From positions 1 to 64,000 of the forward strand of contig JALNYH010000005.1 in NCBI GenBank assembly GCA_023229945.1: 64,000 bases of DNA. The letters are read 5' to 3'. Positions within the stretch are counted from its first letter, which is position 1, and every line of letters begins with the position of its first letter. Below are positions 44,895 to 54,323 of the stretch, one piece after another. The notes beneath the pieces are model-generated. The model saw only the letters and a list, made by a program, of their open reading frames with translations. It did no database searches and was not told where the DNA came from. Source of the stretch: Arcobacteraceae bacterium. GTDB lineage: Bacteria > Campylobacterota > Campylobacteria > Campylobacterales > Arcobacteraceae. Position numbers and translations under genes: made by a program.

Positions 44895-45614
44895 TTATTT
44901 AGGTTGCTTAAAATATGCAGTAGCACTCATGCCAGGCATAATATTGTTGTTTTTTGAAGTTATTTTAGCTCTAATTATTACAGTTTGACTAGTAGGATCA
45001 ACAACTGAAGATACAAACTTTATTTTTGCTTCTATATTTTGAGCTAATTCATCTATGGTTAAAGTAATATTTGTGTTTTCTTTAATCCAATTTAATGAAC
45101 TAGAAGGTACTACAATATAAGCTTCAAAACTATACATTGGAACAATCTCAAAAAGTTTTTCATTAACTTCTACATTTTTATAAGGGCTTACATATCTTTG
45201 AGATATATACCCTTCATATGGTGCATGTATTTGACATCTACTTACATTTATATTTGCTATATTTAATTCTTGTTTTCTTTTTTGATACTCTTGTTCTGAT
45301 ATTAAAACATCAAATTTACTTATTGACTGATAAGCTTCTAATTCTTTATTTTTTTCCATTTGAAGTTTTGCAATATTGGTTTCAATTTCAACTTTTGCTT
45401 TTTGTGCTTCATATATCTTACAATCTATTTTTGCCAGCAGTTCGCCTTTTTTAAACTTCTCACCTTCACTTTTTGGTAGGAAAACTACTTCCCCAGCTAT
45501 TTGAGTTGACAAAACAGTTTGTTCTTGAGATTTGATAATTGCTCTAGCTGTTAATTCATTATCAGCTTGTAATACACAATATGCAAAAAACAAACATATC
45601 AAAATTTTTTTCAT
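44895..45614 (-). CDS. RND/HlyD-type periplasmic adaptor protein
   Basis: This 239-residue protein has a cleavable signal peptide (KKILICLFFAYCVLQA). A lipoyl half-motif comes next (LSTQIAGEVVFLPKSEGEKFKKGELLAKID), then a short helical hairpin, the second half (CQIHAPYEGYISQRYVSPYKNV) and a beta-barrel with GMSATAYF. This is the layout of membrane-fusion proteins that link an inner membrane pump to TolC. It has no membrane anchor beyond the signal peptide and no pump gene beside it. It lies between the tolC-like and giant genes, 13 and 11 bp from each, in one operon. Confidence 0.85.
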   Translation of the reverse strand: MKKILICLFFAYCVLQADNELTARAIIKSQEQTVLSTQIAGEVVFLPKSEGEKFKKGELLAKIDCKIYEAQKAKVEIETNIAKLQMEKNKELEAYQSISKFDVLISEQEYQKRKQELNIANINVSRCQIHAPYEGYISQRYVSPYKNVEVNEKLFEIVPMYSFEAYIVVPSSSLNWIKENTNITLTIDELAQNIEAKIKFVSSVVDPTSQTVIIRAKITSKNNNIMPGMSATAYFKQPK

Positions 45615-45627
45615 TATAAACCTTTTA

Positions 45628-47646
45628 TTAGTTTAGTTCGATTAAATTTGCAAGAATATAACCATCTTCAGTTTTATACCAAATACTATCATTTATATAA
45701 ACTGCTTCAAGAATATTTATTAAACTACCTTTTTCTACAGTCTTTATTAATGTAGAATTTACATCTGTATTTTCTCTTATATTTACATTTTTAGTAGTTT
45801 TCCCAGTTGTAGTTATAACAATATTTTCACCTGTTTTCTCTACTAACATTAAATAGTTCGCATATATAAAACCTTTGTTTGTTTCATACCAATTTCCAGT
45901 TTTACTGATTATATCTACAATCTCCCCACCTCTTAAGATACTAGTTGATGCAACATTCATTGAAGGTTCTTCTCTAGTTTTTACATCTTGTTTTACAATA
46001 GCATACATTTTTTCTATGGTTGTTTGTGATGGAAGATTATTGTTTGATTGTTCTTCATTCTCTATTATAGAGCTATGTGTGCTTTCGTTTGTGACTACAG
46101 AATCTGAAATATTTTCTTCATTGATTAAAATAGTATCTTGTGTATTAGTGTCAACAGGAGTAGTTTCCATCGTTTCTACTGTTTCTATCAAATTTGTTTC
46201 TTGATTGGATTTATTTGTTTCCGTAGTTTGTTGTGGATTTAAACCCATAGAGACATAAACCATTGCGTAACTATTTTGTAATCCTGCATAAGACATTTGA
46301 TGTTTCAAAGTTGCAAGAAGATAACTAAGTTTTTCTTTGATAACAAACAATTTACTTGTGGTTTGTACTTTATTCATTATATTTTGTTGTTCTAAGATTT
46401 GTTCTGAAACATCCAAAGCTTGAGCTGATAATTCATACTCTCTTTTTGATTGTGCAAAATTTATCAAAGATAAGTGTACCTGAGAAATTACTGCCATTGT
46501 AAGTGCTAATTTTTGTTCTTTTACAATTTCATTTTTAGATTTTGCCACATCAGTTTCTGCAGAAGCTTTGAATACATTTAAAAGATTCCAAGATATGTTT
46601 GCACCATATGTATTCCATTCATTATTTAATAAATATTTACTATCATTGTAATTAAGTCCAGCATTTATAGTAATTCCTGGCAACATACTAAGTTTTGCCG
46701 CAGTTATATCTTTTTCTGAAATTCTTTCTTGATAACGGCTTTCTGCCAACTCAGGTCTATTTTCTAAAGCCATTTGCTCCATTTCTATCACATCAGTATA
46801 TGGAATAGAAATAGAATCATAACTTTTTTGTACTGTTTGTTCTAATTCAAATTTAGTATTTGGTGTAAGTCCCATAAGTTCAGCAAGTTGTAGTTTAGAT
46901 GATATGAAACTTTTTTCAAGTTTTGTTAAATCTTGCATAATATTTAATAGTTCTCTTTGATATGTCAAAGCTTGCATAGGATTTTGTATTCTTAAAGATT
47001 TTATTTGATCAGTATCTGATAATGCTTGTTTTACTTCTTCCATTAGAGGTTGGATTTGTGCAAGTAGATGTTCTGCTGTAATAGCTTGATAATAAGCACT
47101 TGTAATCTCTTGCGTTATATTATGTCTTATTTTTTTCTCTTTTTCTTGAGCAATCAAAAATTTATCGGCTTGTTGTTGTGCTCTTACATATGAAAGTCCA
47201 AAATCAAGTATATTCCAACTAAATGTAATATCTGCATTTTTGGATTTTTTGTCTTGAGAAACAGAATATGTAGGATTTGAATTTAAATCTGATGGTGAAC
47301 CATCTGCAAAAGTAGTACTTGCACTAGCTGCATATTTGTCTCTTACCGTATATCCAGCATTTGCCGTTAAATCAGCAAGCATATCATACTGCATAACATC
47401 CAAGTTTTGTTTCATAAGTGCAGTTTCCATAATCTTTAATTTCTTCTGACGATTGTTTGTTATACCTAATTCAATAGCATATTCCAATGTCAAAGGATTC
47501 TCTATAGCAGGTATAGAACCTTTGATAGATTGTAAATCTTGTTGAATTTGCTCTTTGATTTCATTTTCCAACATAGGAGTAGGTTTAATAGAACAACCCA
47601 CTAATATCATTGAAGCAAAAGCTGACATAACCAATTGTTTTTTCAT
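45628..47646 (-). CDS. TolC-like outer membrane lipoprotein with two C-terminal SH3 domains
   Basis: This is the probable outer membrane channel of the export system. The lipobox VGCS near residue 18 marks a lipoprotein. The outer membrane factor region (about 50-465) has the paired helical repeats NRQKKLKIMETALMKQNLDV and ENRPELAESRYQERISEKDI. A Thr/Asn/Glu-rich linker (about 470-545) leads to two bacterial SH3 domains, 548-607 (VKTREEPSMNVASTSILRGGEI) and 612-672 (VNIRENTDVNSTLIKTVEKGS). The SH3 addition is unusual for TolC and may bind peptidoglycan or the passenger. First gene of the six-gene operon; AAAGG precedes its ATG. Confidence 0.87.
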   Translation of the reverse strand: MKKQLVMSAFASMILVGCSIKPTPMLENEIKEQIQQDLQSIKGSIPAIENPLTLEYAIELGITNNRQKKLKIMETALMKQNLDVMQYDMLADLTANAGYTVRDKYAASASTTFADGSPSDLNSNPTYSVSQDKKSKNADITFSWNILDFGLSYVRAQQQADKFLIAQEKEKKIRHNITQEITSAYYQAITAEHLLAQIQPLMEEVKQALSDTDQIKSLRIQNPMQALTYQRELLNIMQDLTKLEKSFISSKLQLAELMGLTPNTKFELEQTVQKSYDSISIPYTDVIEMEQMALENRPELAESRYQERISEKDITAAKLSMLPGITINAGLNYNDSKYLLNNEWNTYGANISWNLLNVFKASAETDVAKSKNEIVKEQKLALTMAVISQVHLSLINFAQSKREYELSAQALDVSEQILEQQNIMNKVQTTSKLFVIKEKLSYLLATLKHQMSYAGLQNSYAMVYVSMGLNPQQTTETNKSNQETNLIETVETMETTPVDTNTQDTILINEENISDSVVTNESTHSSIIENEEQSNNNLPSQTTIEKMYAIVKQDVKTREEPSMNVASTSILRGGEIVDIISKTGNWYETNKGFIYANYLMLVEKTGENIVITTTGKTTKNVNIRENTDVNSTLIKTVEKGSLINILEAVYINDSIWYKTEDGYILANLIELN

Positions 47647-48034
47647 TTTTTAACCTTTAATAAATTTATTTTATCTAATTATATCCAATCCGTATCATAT
47701 TAGTATCACAAAAGTAATAAATTATATCTTTTTAATGATTTTTAAATACATAATCAATTTTATGAATTGTCCTAGTAATTTCACAATAATGAAGATAGTT
47801 AAGTTTATTATATTTATTGAAAAATTAATATAATAATTATATGATACAATAAAATTAATAAACTATAAAGTAAAGTATTTTAAAACAAAAGAAATATTAA
47901 AATACCAAAAAATATCAAGTGTAATTTGTGCATAAAAAATAGTAGATTTATATTTGGTTTAATATTATTTAAAATATATAAATATTGATATAATAAATAA
48001 TTTGATATAATAATGAAAATATAAAGGATTTATA
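47647..48034. other. Divergent promoter region of the export locus
   Basis: This 388-bp, extremely AT-rich gap lies between the leftward export operon and the rightward response regulator gene. It must carry both promoters. I could not single out a reliable -10/-35 pair or an OmpR-type direct repeat. No ORF, tRNA or strong hairpin seen. Confidence 0.5.
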
Positions 48035-48718
48035 GTGAAAGACTTAGCTGTTTTTTTAAAAAAATTAAATATTCTTTATGCTGAAGATAATGTAAGTATA
48101 CAAACTTCTACCAAAGATATGTTGGATCTTTTGTTCTGTAATGTATATACTGCAAATGATGGACTAGAGGCATTAGAACTTTATAAAACTAAAAGTATAC
48201 ATATAGTAATGCTTGATTATGTAATGCCAAATTTAGATGGCTATGAAGTAGCAAAACGAATACGAAGTGAGAATTACAAAATACCTATTGTTATGGCAAG
48301 TGGTTATACTGATAAAGAAAAGCTTTTAAATGCGATTGAATTATGTTCTGTTGGATATATAGAAAAACCTTTAAAATATGAAGAACTAATAAAAACATTA
48401 AAAAGAACTGTTGAGGTATTAAAAGAACAAAATATATTTATTTCAAGATTAGATGAGTCAACTTATTATGATTTTACCACTAAGACAGTTGTAAAAAATA
48501 ATGTGAATATACATCTTAGCAAACAAGAATCTGATTGTATAGAATTATTAATACATAATAAATCAAAACTTGTATCTAAAGAACTTATAAATGATTATGT
48601 ATTTTCATCTGATTATGTTGATGCAAATACTATTAGAAATCTTTTATATAGGCTTAGAAAAAAGATTGATACCAATGTAATAGTTACAGTTAAAGATTTG
48701 GGTTATATTTTACAATAA
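48035..48718 (+). CDS. OmpR-family response regulator
   Basis: This 227-residue DNA-binding regulator has a receiver domain with acidic pocket AED (near 17), phosphoacceptor aspartate in IHIVMLDYVMPNLDG (near 60) and lysine in GYIEKPLKYEEL (near 110). A winged-helix output domain follows (LSKQESDCIELLIHNKSKLV...ANTIRNLLYRLRKKID). The start is GTG after AAGGA. It is divergent from the giant-adhesin operon and has no kinase gene next to it; it probably controls that operon. Confidence 0.88.
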   Translation: MKDLAVFLKKLNILYAEDNVSIQTSTKDMLDLLFCNVYTANDGLEALELYKTKSIHIVMLDYVMPNLDGYEVAKRIRSENYKIPIVMASGYTDKEKLLNAIELCSVGYIEKPLKYEELIKTLKRTVEVLKEQNIFISRLDESTYYDFTTKTVVKNNVNIHLSKQESDCIELLIHNKSKLVSKELINDYVFSSDYVDANTIRNLLYRLRKKIDTNVIVTVKDLGYILQ

Positions 48719-48723
48719 AAAAA

Positions 48724-48745
48724 GGGGTGAGATTTTTCTCACCCC
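48724..48745 (-). terminator. Terminator of the bc1/cytochrome c operon
   Basis: GGGGTGAG-N6-CTCACCCC forms a perfect 8-bp stem. On the minus strand it is followed by seven or more T residues. It separates the convergent response regulator and cytochrome genes and may serve both. Confidence 0.88.
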
Positions 48746-48775
48746 TCACCACTTTTGTGTTCAGCTAAAGAGTTT

Positions 48776-49171
48776 TTACCACTCTCTTACAATTGCATGA
48801 CATCTAGAACATGCGTTTAAGATATCAGCATATGCTGTTGCAGCATCCATATAAGCTTTTTGATCAAGATTTAATTCTAACACATTAGAATCAAGTGATA
48901 TTCTTTTAGCATTATTTTCAGCTACATTAGCCATATGTTTTTTTGTTTCAGGAAGATATTGTGCAATTATTTTCTTATCAGAAAACATTGCATTACCTTC
49001 TTTAACTTGTTTTAATCCATCACGAATTAAAGTCTCATTATTATGCATAAAACCTATTTGAATATTTGTCATACCCTTGTCCATAATAGCCATAGATTTT
49101 TTCATAACATCGTCTGCACTAGCAATAGAAACACTTAAGATTCCAGCTAATAGTAATTTAGTAAATTTCAT
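48776..49171 (-). CDS. Periplasmic cytochrome c, cytochrome c'-like four-helix type
   Basis: This 131-residue protein has a signal peptide (KFTKLLLAGILSVSIASA) and a single haem-binding motif CSRCH close to the C-terminus. The preceding region is predicted to be all helical, as in cytochrome c' and b562-like folds. It is the last gene of the petABC cluster, 21 bp after petC, so a role in electron transfer next to the bc1 complex is likely. The closest family is uncertain. Confidence 0.8.
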   Translation of the reverse strand: MKFTKLLLAGILSVSIASADDVMKKSMAIMDKGMTNIQIGFMHNNETLIRDGLKQVKEGNAMFSDKKIIAQYLPETKKHMANVAENNAKRISLDSNVLELNLDQKAYMDAATAYADILNACSRCHAIVREW

Positions 49172-49192
49172 AACACCTCTCCTTTGTACTTA

Positions 49193-50065
49193 TTAGTGAA
49201 GATCACGCCAAATTTTTGCTTTCCATAACCATGCAAAAATAGCAAATATTACTAAATAAGCTAGTACTTTAACACCTAGTGACTCACGCTCAGTTTTTTT
49301 ACTTTGACCAACTTCGCCCATGTAAGTAACAATTTGTTCTTCAGCTGCTTGAGTTAAACCAACTCTTGGCATTGCTGTACCTTCAAGATGTTTTTGTGGG
49401 TCATTTACAAAAGTATGAATATAGCTTGGTCCTCTACTTACAATATACTGAGATAAATCAGGTGGTAATTTACCCATATAGCTTTTTAAATCAGATTTTG
49501 TAGTTTTAGCATTCATACTTCCACCGTAAAAGTCTGCATATTTAATGCCATGACATCTCAAACATGCATCAGTAAATACTTCTTTGTTTGTCATCTCTGT
49601 TGGAGCAATTGATTGTAAATAAGCAACCATATCAGCTATTTGTTGATCATCCATCCAATCATATCCTGGCATTGGGTGAGCTTTTGTATCATCAAAAACA
49701 TGCTCAATTTTAGATGCTTTAGCAGGATTTTTTATAAATGCTGCCAAATAGTTTTCATCATATAATTTTCCAGCAGTTCCTAAATCTGGTGGAACTACAC
49801 CATAAGATGCACTTAGTGTTGCATTGTCCATCATTTGTGCAAAGCCTTGAGACTCTATAGCGTGGCACGCTATACAGTTACTTTGAACAAGTTCTGCACC
49901 ATTTGTTGCATCACCTTTTTTACCATTTAGTCCATCTACATCACTATATGTATAATCTGCAGGTGCTACATGTGGATGAAATACTGAGTGTGCTAAAGGT
50001 TCAACACCCCAATAAGTTATAAGTGTAAATGCTACCACTACACCAAATATTTTCAATTCTCTCAT
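49193..50065 (-). CDS. petC: Diheme cytochrome c1 of the bc1 complex
   Basis: This is the cytochrome c subunit of the ubiquinol/menaquinol-cytochrome c reductase. Two haem motifs are seen, CIACH near residue 67 and CLRCH near 168, each in its own domain, plus an N-terminal anchor and a C-terminal membrane helix (VLAYLVIFAIFAWLW). The two-haem cytochrome c1 is characteristic of Campylobacterota. It overlaps petB by 4 bp (ATGA). Confidence 0.93.
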   Translation of the reverse strand: MRELKIFGVVVAFTLITYWGVEPLAHSVFHPHVAPADYTYSDVDGLNGKKGDATNGAELVQSNCIACHAIESQGFAQMMDNATLSASYGVVPPDLGTAGKLYDENYLAAFIKNPAKASKIEHVFDDTKAHPMPGYDWMDDQQIADMVAYLQSIAPTEMTNKEVFTDACLRCHGIKYADFYGGSMNAKTTKSDLKSYMGKLPPDLSQYIVSRGPSYIHTFVNDPQKHLEGTAMPRVGLTQAAEEQIVTYMGEVGQSKKTERESLGVKVLAYLVIFAIFAWLWKAKIWRDLH

Positions 50066-51312
50066 AGTGCGCCCCTTGCTTTTGCATCAGCTTTTGTAAC
50101 AAAAGGTAATGCCATAAATAATGCTAAAAATACGATTGAAGCAAAGAAACCTATCCATGCGTTTAAGCCGGTTGGAGGTAATTTACCATATACAGTAAGT
50201 ACAATCATATCTATTAATAATAACCAGAACCAAATATTGAATCTTGGTCTTTTATGAGCAGGTAATACTTCAGGGTCTCTATCAATAAATGGTAGTAAGA
50301 AGAATATAACATTTGCTATACCAAATGCGATAAGACCTAAATCAAATGCTGAAATTCCAGCAATATCAAAGAAGAAACCTCTTAAAACTTCATAACTCCA
50401 CAAGAAATACCACTCAGGATAAATATGTGCAGGTGTAACCATAGAATCCGCTGGATCAAAGTTAACAGGATCCATAGCAAAATTAAAATGGAAGAATACT
50501 AGATAGAAATAGAAAATCAAGAACACACCAAGTACAGCAAAGTCTTTACTTAAAAACACTGGCCAAAATGGGATAACTTTTGATTCTTTTTTATTTCCTG
50601 CAAGATATTTTTCAGCTTCTGCATCAAAATCTATTTCTTCACCTTCTTGATTATTAACATGTGGTACTCTTAATGAATAAAAGTGTAATGCAATAATACC
50701 TATGATAGCTAATGGTAATAAGAATACATGTAACATAAAGAATCTTGTAAGTGTAGCATCAGCAACATTGAAGTCACCTCTAATCCATACAACAAGAGCA
50801 TCTCCAATAAATGGAACACCACCAAAAAGATTAGTAATAACCATAGCAGCCCAGTAACTCATTTGTCCCCAAGGAAGCATATAACCAGAAAAACCAGCAG
50901 CACTAAATGTAACAAATAGCAACATACCGCTTATCCAAATCATTTCTCTACCTTTTTTGTAAGAGCCATAATAAATACCAGTTAGCATATGGATATATAT
51001 AATCAAAAATATAGCTGAAGCAGCAACACCATGCATATGTCTAAACAACCAACCATAAGCAACTTCTTGCATAATTGTATAGTTTACACTGTCAAACGCA
51101 AGATTTACATCTGGTTTGTAATACATCATCAAAAAGATTCCTGAAATTACTAGAATTTTGAATGTTACAGCTAGTACAACACCCATTGCCCATAAGAAGT
51201 TTACATCTTTTGGAATCCAATATTCAGTCATCATAACTTTCATAAATTTAGTAGTAGCTAGTCTTTGATCAAACCACTCACCAACTGAATTAGCCTTTGT
51301 AATATGAGCCAT
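50062..51312 (-). CDS. petB: Cytochrome b of the bc1 complex
   Basis: This 416-residue membrane protein carries the two b haems and the quinol sites. Seen: the haem histidines in LFRHMHGVAASAIFLIIYIHML and RFFMLHVFLLPLAIIGIIALHFY, the GYMLPWGQMSYWAA segment, and PEWY in the Qo-site motif (THIYPEWYFLWSYEVLR-like). It lies between petA (11 bp gap) and petC (4-bp overlap). Confidence 0.95.
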   Translation of the reverse strand: MAHITKANSVGEWFDQRLATTKFMKVMMTEYWIPKDVNFLWAMGVVLAVTFKILVISGIFLMMYYKPDVNLAFDSVNYTIMQEVAYGWLFRHMHGVAASAIFLIIYIHMLTGIYYGSYKKGREMIWISGMLLFVTFSAAGFSGYMLPWGQMSYWAAMVITNLFGGVPFIGDALVVWIRGDFNVADATLTRFFMLHVFLLPLAIIGIIALHFYSLRVPHVNNQEGEEIDFDAEAEKYLAGNKKESKVIPFWPVFLSKDFAVLGVFLIFYFYLVFFHFNFAMDPVNFDPADSMVTPAHIYPEWYFLWSYEVLRGFFFDIAGISAFDLGLIAFGIANVIFFLLPFIDRDPEVLPAHKRPRFNIWFWLLLIDMIVLTVYGKLPPTGLNAWIGFFASIVFLALFMALPFVTKADAKARGAL

Positions 51313-51323
51313 TTTTTATCTCC

Positions 51324-51815
51324 TTAAGCCTGTGCCATTTGTTTGTATTCAGGACCTTCTTCGCCAATAACGATTACAGTTCCTTTTACAGCAAATGCCG
51401 GTATATCTAGTGGTCTAGGTGGTGGTCCAAATGTATTTACACCACTAGCATTAAACTCTCCGCCATGACAAGCACATTTCCAAGAATTGTCTTTCCAAGC
51501 TGGAATACAACCAAGGTGTGTACACAATCCGATAGCAATAGTAAATCTATCATTACCTAGAACTAAATCTCTTCCACTTTGAGCCATAGCATCAGTTTTT
51601 TTTAGGATAAATATCGGTTTACCCCTCCAAGTTACAGTACTTGGTACTCCTGGTCTTGCATTTGCAAGGTCTACTTCAGTAAATCCAGCAGCTAGAACAC
51701 TTGGAAGTGGATCCCAAGCTTGCTTCATAGCTACAAGTGAAGCAGCCCCACCTACAGCAGCAACTGCAGCAAATGAGTAACCAAGAAAGTCACGTCTATT
51801 TGTATTGTCAGACAT
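51324..51815 (-). CDS. petA: Rieske iron-sulfur protein of the bc1 complex
   Basis: This 163-residue protein begins MSDNTNRRDFLGYSF: a twin-arginine type signal-anchor. The [2Fe-2S] ligands are in CTHLGCIP and CACHGGEFN. ATG 51815 was chosen because AAGGA lies about seven bases upstream; the longer reading from 51848 adds ten atypical residues. First gene of the petABC operon. It passes one electron from quinol to cytochrome c1. Confidence 0.95.
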   Translation of the reverse strand: MSDNTNRRDFLGYSFAAVAAVGGAASLVAMKQAWDPLPSVLAAGFTEVDLANARPGVPSTVTWRGKPIFILKKTDAMAQSGRDLVLGNDRFTIAIGLCTHLGCIPAWKDNSWKCACHGGEFNASGVNTFGPPPRPLDIPAFAVKGTVIVIGEEGPEYKQMAQA

Positions 51816-51932
51816 ATCATTTCCTTCATTTTTGATTTTAAACGCCATATTATAGTTTTTTTTAACTTAAAATTAATTGACTTGAGTCAAACATAAGTCG
51901 CTTTTTTTCAAATTTGTAGAAAAAAATTATCG

Positions 51933-52928
51933 TTAGTAACAGATATTGATTTTTTTTAGACTTTTTTTAATGTTTTTAAGTTGTAAATGTTTGTTTTTAC
52001 ACCAAAGTGGTGCTATTAGTGAGTCATTATCTATTCCTGCTGTTAGTCTTTGAATAGATATATTATTAGGAATTATTTTAATTGATTCTACTATTAAATC
52101 AATATATTTTTCTTCTGAAATTGGTTCAAAATCACCATTTTTATATTCAAGTGCTAGCAAAGTATTATTTGTCACATATAATGGATGTATTTTTATAGAG
52201 TCAATATTTAATTTAATAGATTCTTCAATTGTTTTAAGCATCATTTCAGGAGTCTCATTTGGTAGTCCAAAAATAACATGTCCACATACTAGTAGTCCAT
52301 ATTCTTTTGTCCGTTCAATCCATTTTTTTATATTAGCAAAATCATGACCACGATTAATTGCTTCTAATGTCTCATCATAAATACTTTGTATTCCATACTC
52401 AACCCAAATTTCGTTATTTAATTTAGAATTTGGATTTGTTTGCAATGATAATTCTTGTAAATATGACAAAATTTCATCATTTACACAATCACTTCTTGTA
52501 CCAATACTCAGTCCTACTACATCATCAAGAAGTAAAGCTTCACCATAAAGAGCTTTTAGTGTTTCAAGAGGAGCATAGGTATTTGTGAATGATTGAAAAT
52601 AAACTACAAATTTTTTAGCACCAAATTTCTTTGCAAGTTTATTTTTAGTCGCATTAAATTGTAGTTTTAGTTGTTGTATTTGAAGTTCTAAATAAGGATT
52701 TGATTGGCTTGTTGGATGGAGTTTGAATCTATCTTTATTTTTTACAAGATTTGGAGAAAATGAGTCGTTTTCACAAAAAGTACATCCACCACGGGCTACT
52801 GTTCCATCAATATTAGGGCAAGTAAAACCACTTATACTAATTGGTACCTTATATACACTTTCGCCAAATTTCTGACGAAAATATCTACCAATAGTATTAA
52901 GTTGTTTCAAATTCTTTGTATCTGCCAT
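51933..52928 (-). CDS. TIGR01212 family radical SAM protein (YhcC-like)
   Basis: This 331-residue radical SAM protein has the cluster cysteines in TCPNIDGTVARGGCTFC, followed by YFQSFTNTYAPLETLKALY, LSIGTRSDC, VEYGIQSIYDETLEAINRGHD and CGHVIFGLPNETPEMMLKT. These are the strands of the partial TIM barrel typical of the YhcC/TIGR01212 family. Members are linked to tRNA or rRNA modification, though the reaction is not settled. It follows purF by 5 bp and is probably co-transcribed with it. Confidence 0.9.
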   Translation of the reverse strand: MADTKNLKQLNTIGRYFRQKFGESVYKVPISISGFTCPNIDGTVARGGCTFCENDSFSPNLVKNKDRFKLHPTSQSNPYLELQIQQLKLQFNATKNKLAKKFGAKKFVVYFQSFTNTYAPLETLKALYGEALLLDDVVGLSIGTRSDCVNDEILSYLQELSLQTNPNSKLNNEIWVEYGIQSIYDETLEAINRGHDFANIKKWIERTKEYGLLVCGHVIFGLPNETPEMMLKTIEESIKLNIDSIKIHPLYVTNNTLLALEYKNGDFEPISEEKYIDLIVESIKIIPNNISIQRLTAGIDNDSLIAPLWCKNKHLQLKNIKKSLKKINICY

Positions 52929-52933
52929 AAGGA

Positions 52934-54280
52934 TTATTTTATAAAATACTCACCAGTAAAACTAGGAACTGAATATTGTCTATCTCTTCCTATGCTATCA
53001 AATAAATCATCAAGTGAAAGATAATCTAGTGAATCAGCTTCTATGTACTCTCTTACCTCTTCTTTTGACATCTGAGAGTTGATTAGTTCTTGTTTTGTAG
53101 GTGTATCTATACCATAAAAACAAGGATATTTAATCATTGGGCTAGCTGAACGGAAATGTACTTCTTTTGCCCCTGCATTTTTGAGCATTCTTACTATTTT
53201 TTTACTAGTTGTTCCTCTTACAATAGAATCATCAATTACTATGATAATTTTATCTTTGATAAGACTTGGCATTGGGCTAAGTTTCATTTTAACCTTAAGT
53301 TCACGCATCTCTTGAGTAGGCTCTATAAAAGTTCTTCCAACATAATGGTTTCTTATGATTCCGTACTCAAATGGTATGCCACTTTCTTTTGCATAACCCA
53401 AAGCTGAAGGTACACCACTATCAGGAACTGGTATTACCATATCTGCTTTTATACCAGAATTGATATCAGACCTTGCCAATGCACGACCAAGATTTTGTCT
53501 GATTGTATATACATTTTTACCATCTATATCACTATCAGGTCTTGCAAAATATATATATTCAAAAGCACAAGGTCTATAATCTGGCTCATATAGTTGGATT
53601 GATTCTGGTTCTTCATTATTTTTTCTAAATACTAGCATTTCTCCAGGTCTAACATCTCTTACAAACTCTGCATCAACTATATCAAATGTACAAGTTTCAC
53701 TAGCTATTATCCATCCACCACTTCTTAGTTTTCCAAGGCTCAGTGGTCTAATACCATATTTATCTCTGATTACAAAAAGTTTACTTCTACTTTGTATTAT
53801 AAAGTTATATGCACCAACAGCATGTTCTAGTGCTTCTACAATTCTATCTTGAAGTTTGTTTTGTGTAGATCTTGCTATTAGGTGGATGATATTTTCAGTA
53901 TCCATTCCCGTTTGAAATATCGCACCTTCTTCAATAAGCTTAGTTCTAACTTCATTTTTGTTTACAAGGTTACCATTGTGTACTATAGAAATTTCACCAA
54001 GTTTATATCTAGCATGGATTGGTTGAGCATCTAATATAGAGTCACTTCCAGCAGTTGAATAACGATTGTGTCCAATAGCCATATCACCTTTTAAAACTTC
54101 AAATGACTTTTCATTATATACATCTTTTACATGACCTCTATCTTTGATAGTGTATATTTTATTATTATATCCACTACTAATCCCTGTAGCCTCATGACCA
54201 CGGTGTTGCATAGCAAAAAGTGCAACTGAAGCTAGTTTAGCTGCATTTTCGTTACCATAAATTCCTACAATTGCACACAT
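52934..54280 (-). CDS. purF: Amidophosphoribosyltransferase
   Basis: First enzyme of purine synthesis: it makes phosphoribosylamine from PRPP and glutamine. The N-terminal glutaminase begins MCAIVGIYGNE with cysteine 2 as nucleophile; HRGHEATGIS, GHNRYSTAGS and HNGNLVN line its site. The phosphoribosyltransferase half has the PRPP loop IIVIDDSIVRGTTSKKI and the VIPVPDSGVPSALGYA segment. At 448 residues it is normal. It lies between dapB (43 bp) and the radical SAM gene. Confidence 0.96.
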   Translation of the reverse strand: MCAIVGIYGNENAAKLASVALFAMQHRGHEATGISSGYNNKIYTIKDRGHVKDVYNEKSFEVLKGDMAIGHNRYSTAGSDSILDAQPIHARYKLGEISIVHNGNLVNKNEVRTKLIEEGAIFQTGMDTENIIHLIARSTQNKLQDRIVEALEHAVGAYNFIIQSRSKLFVIRDKYGIRPLSLGKLRSGGWIIASETCTFDIVDAEFVRDVRPGEMLVFRKNNEEPESIQLYEPDYRPCAFEYIYFARPDSDIDGKNVYTIRQNLGRALARSDINSGIKADMVIPVPDSGVPSALGYAKESGIPFEYGIIRNHYVGRTFIEPTQEMRELKVKMKLSPMPSLIKDKIIIVIDDSIVRGTTSKKIVRMLKNAGAKEVHFRSASPMIKYPCFYGIDTPTKQELINSQMSKEEVREYIEADSLDYLSLDDLFDSIGRDRQYSVPSFTGEYFIK

Positions 54281-54323
54281 TATATATTTCCTTTGAATCT
54301 TCTTGAGTCGTGAGTTATCATTG

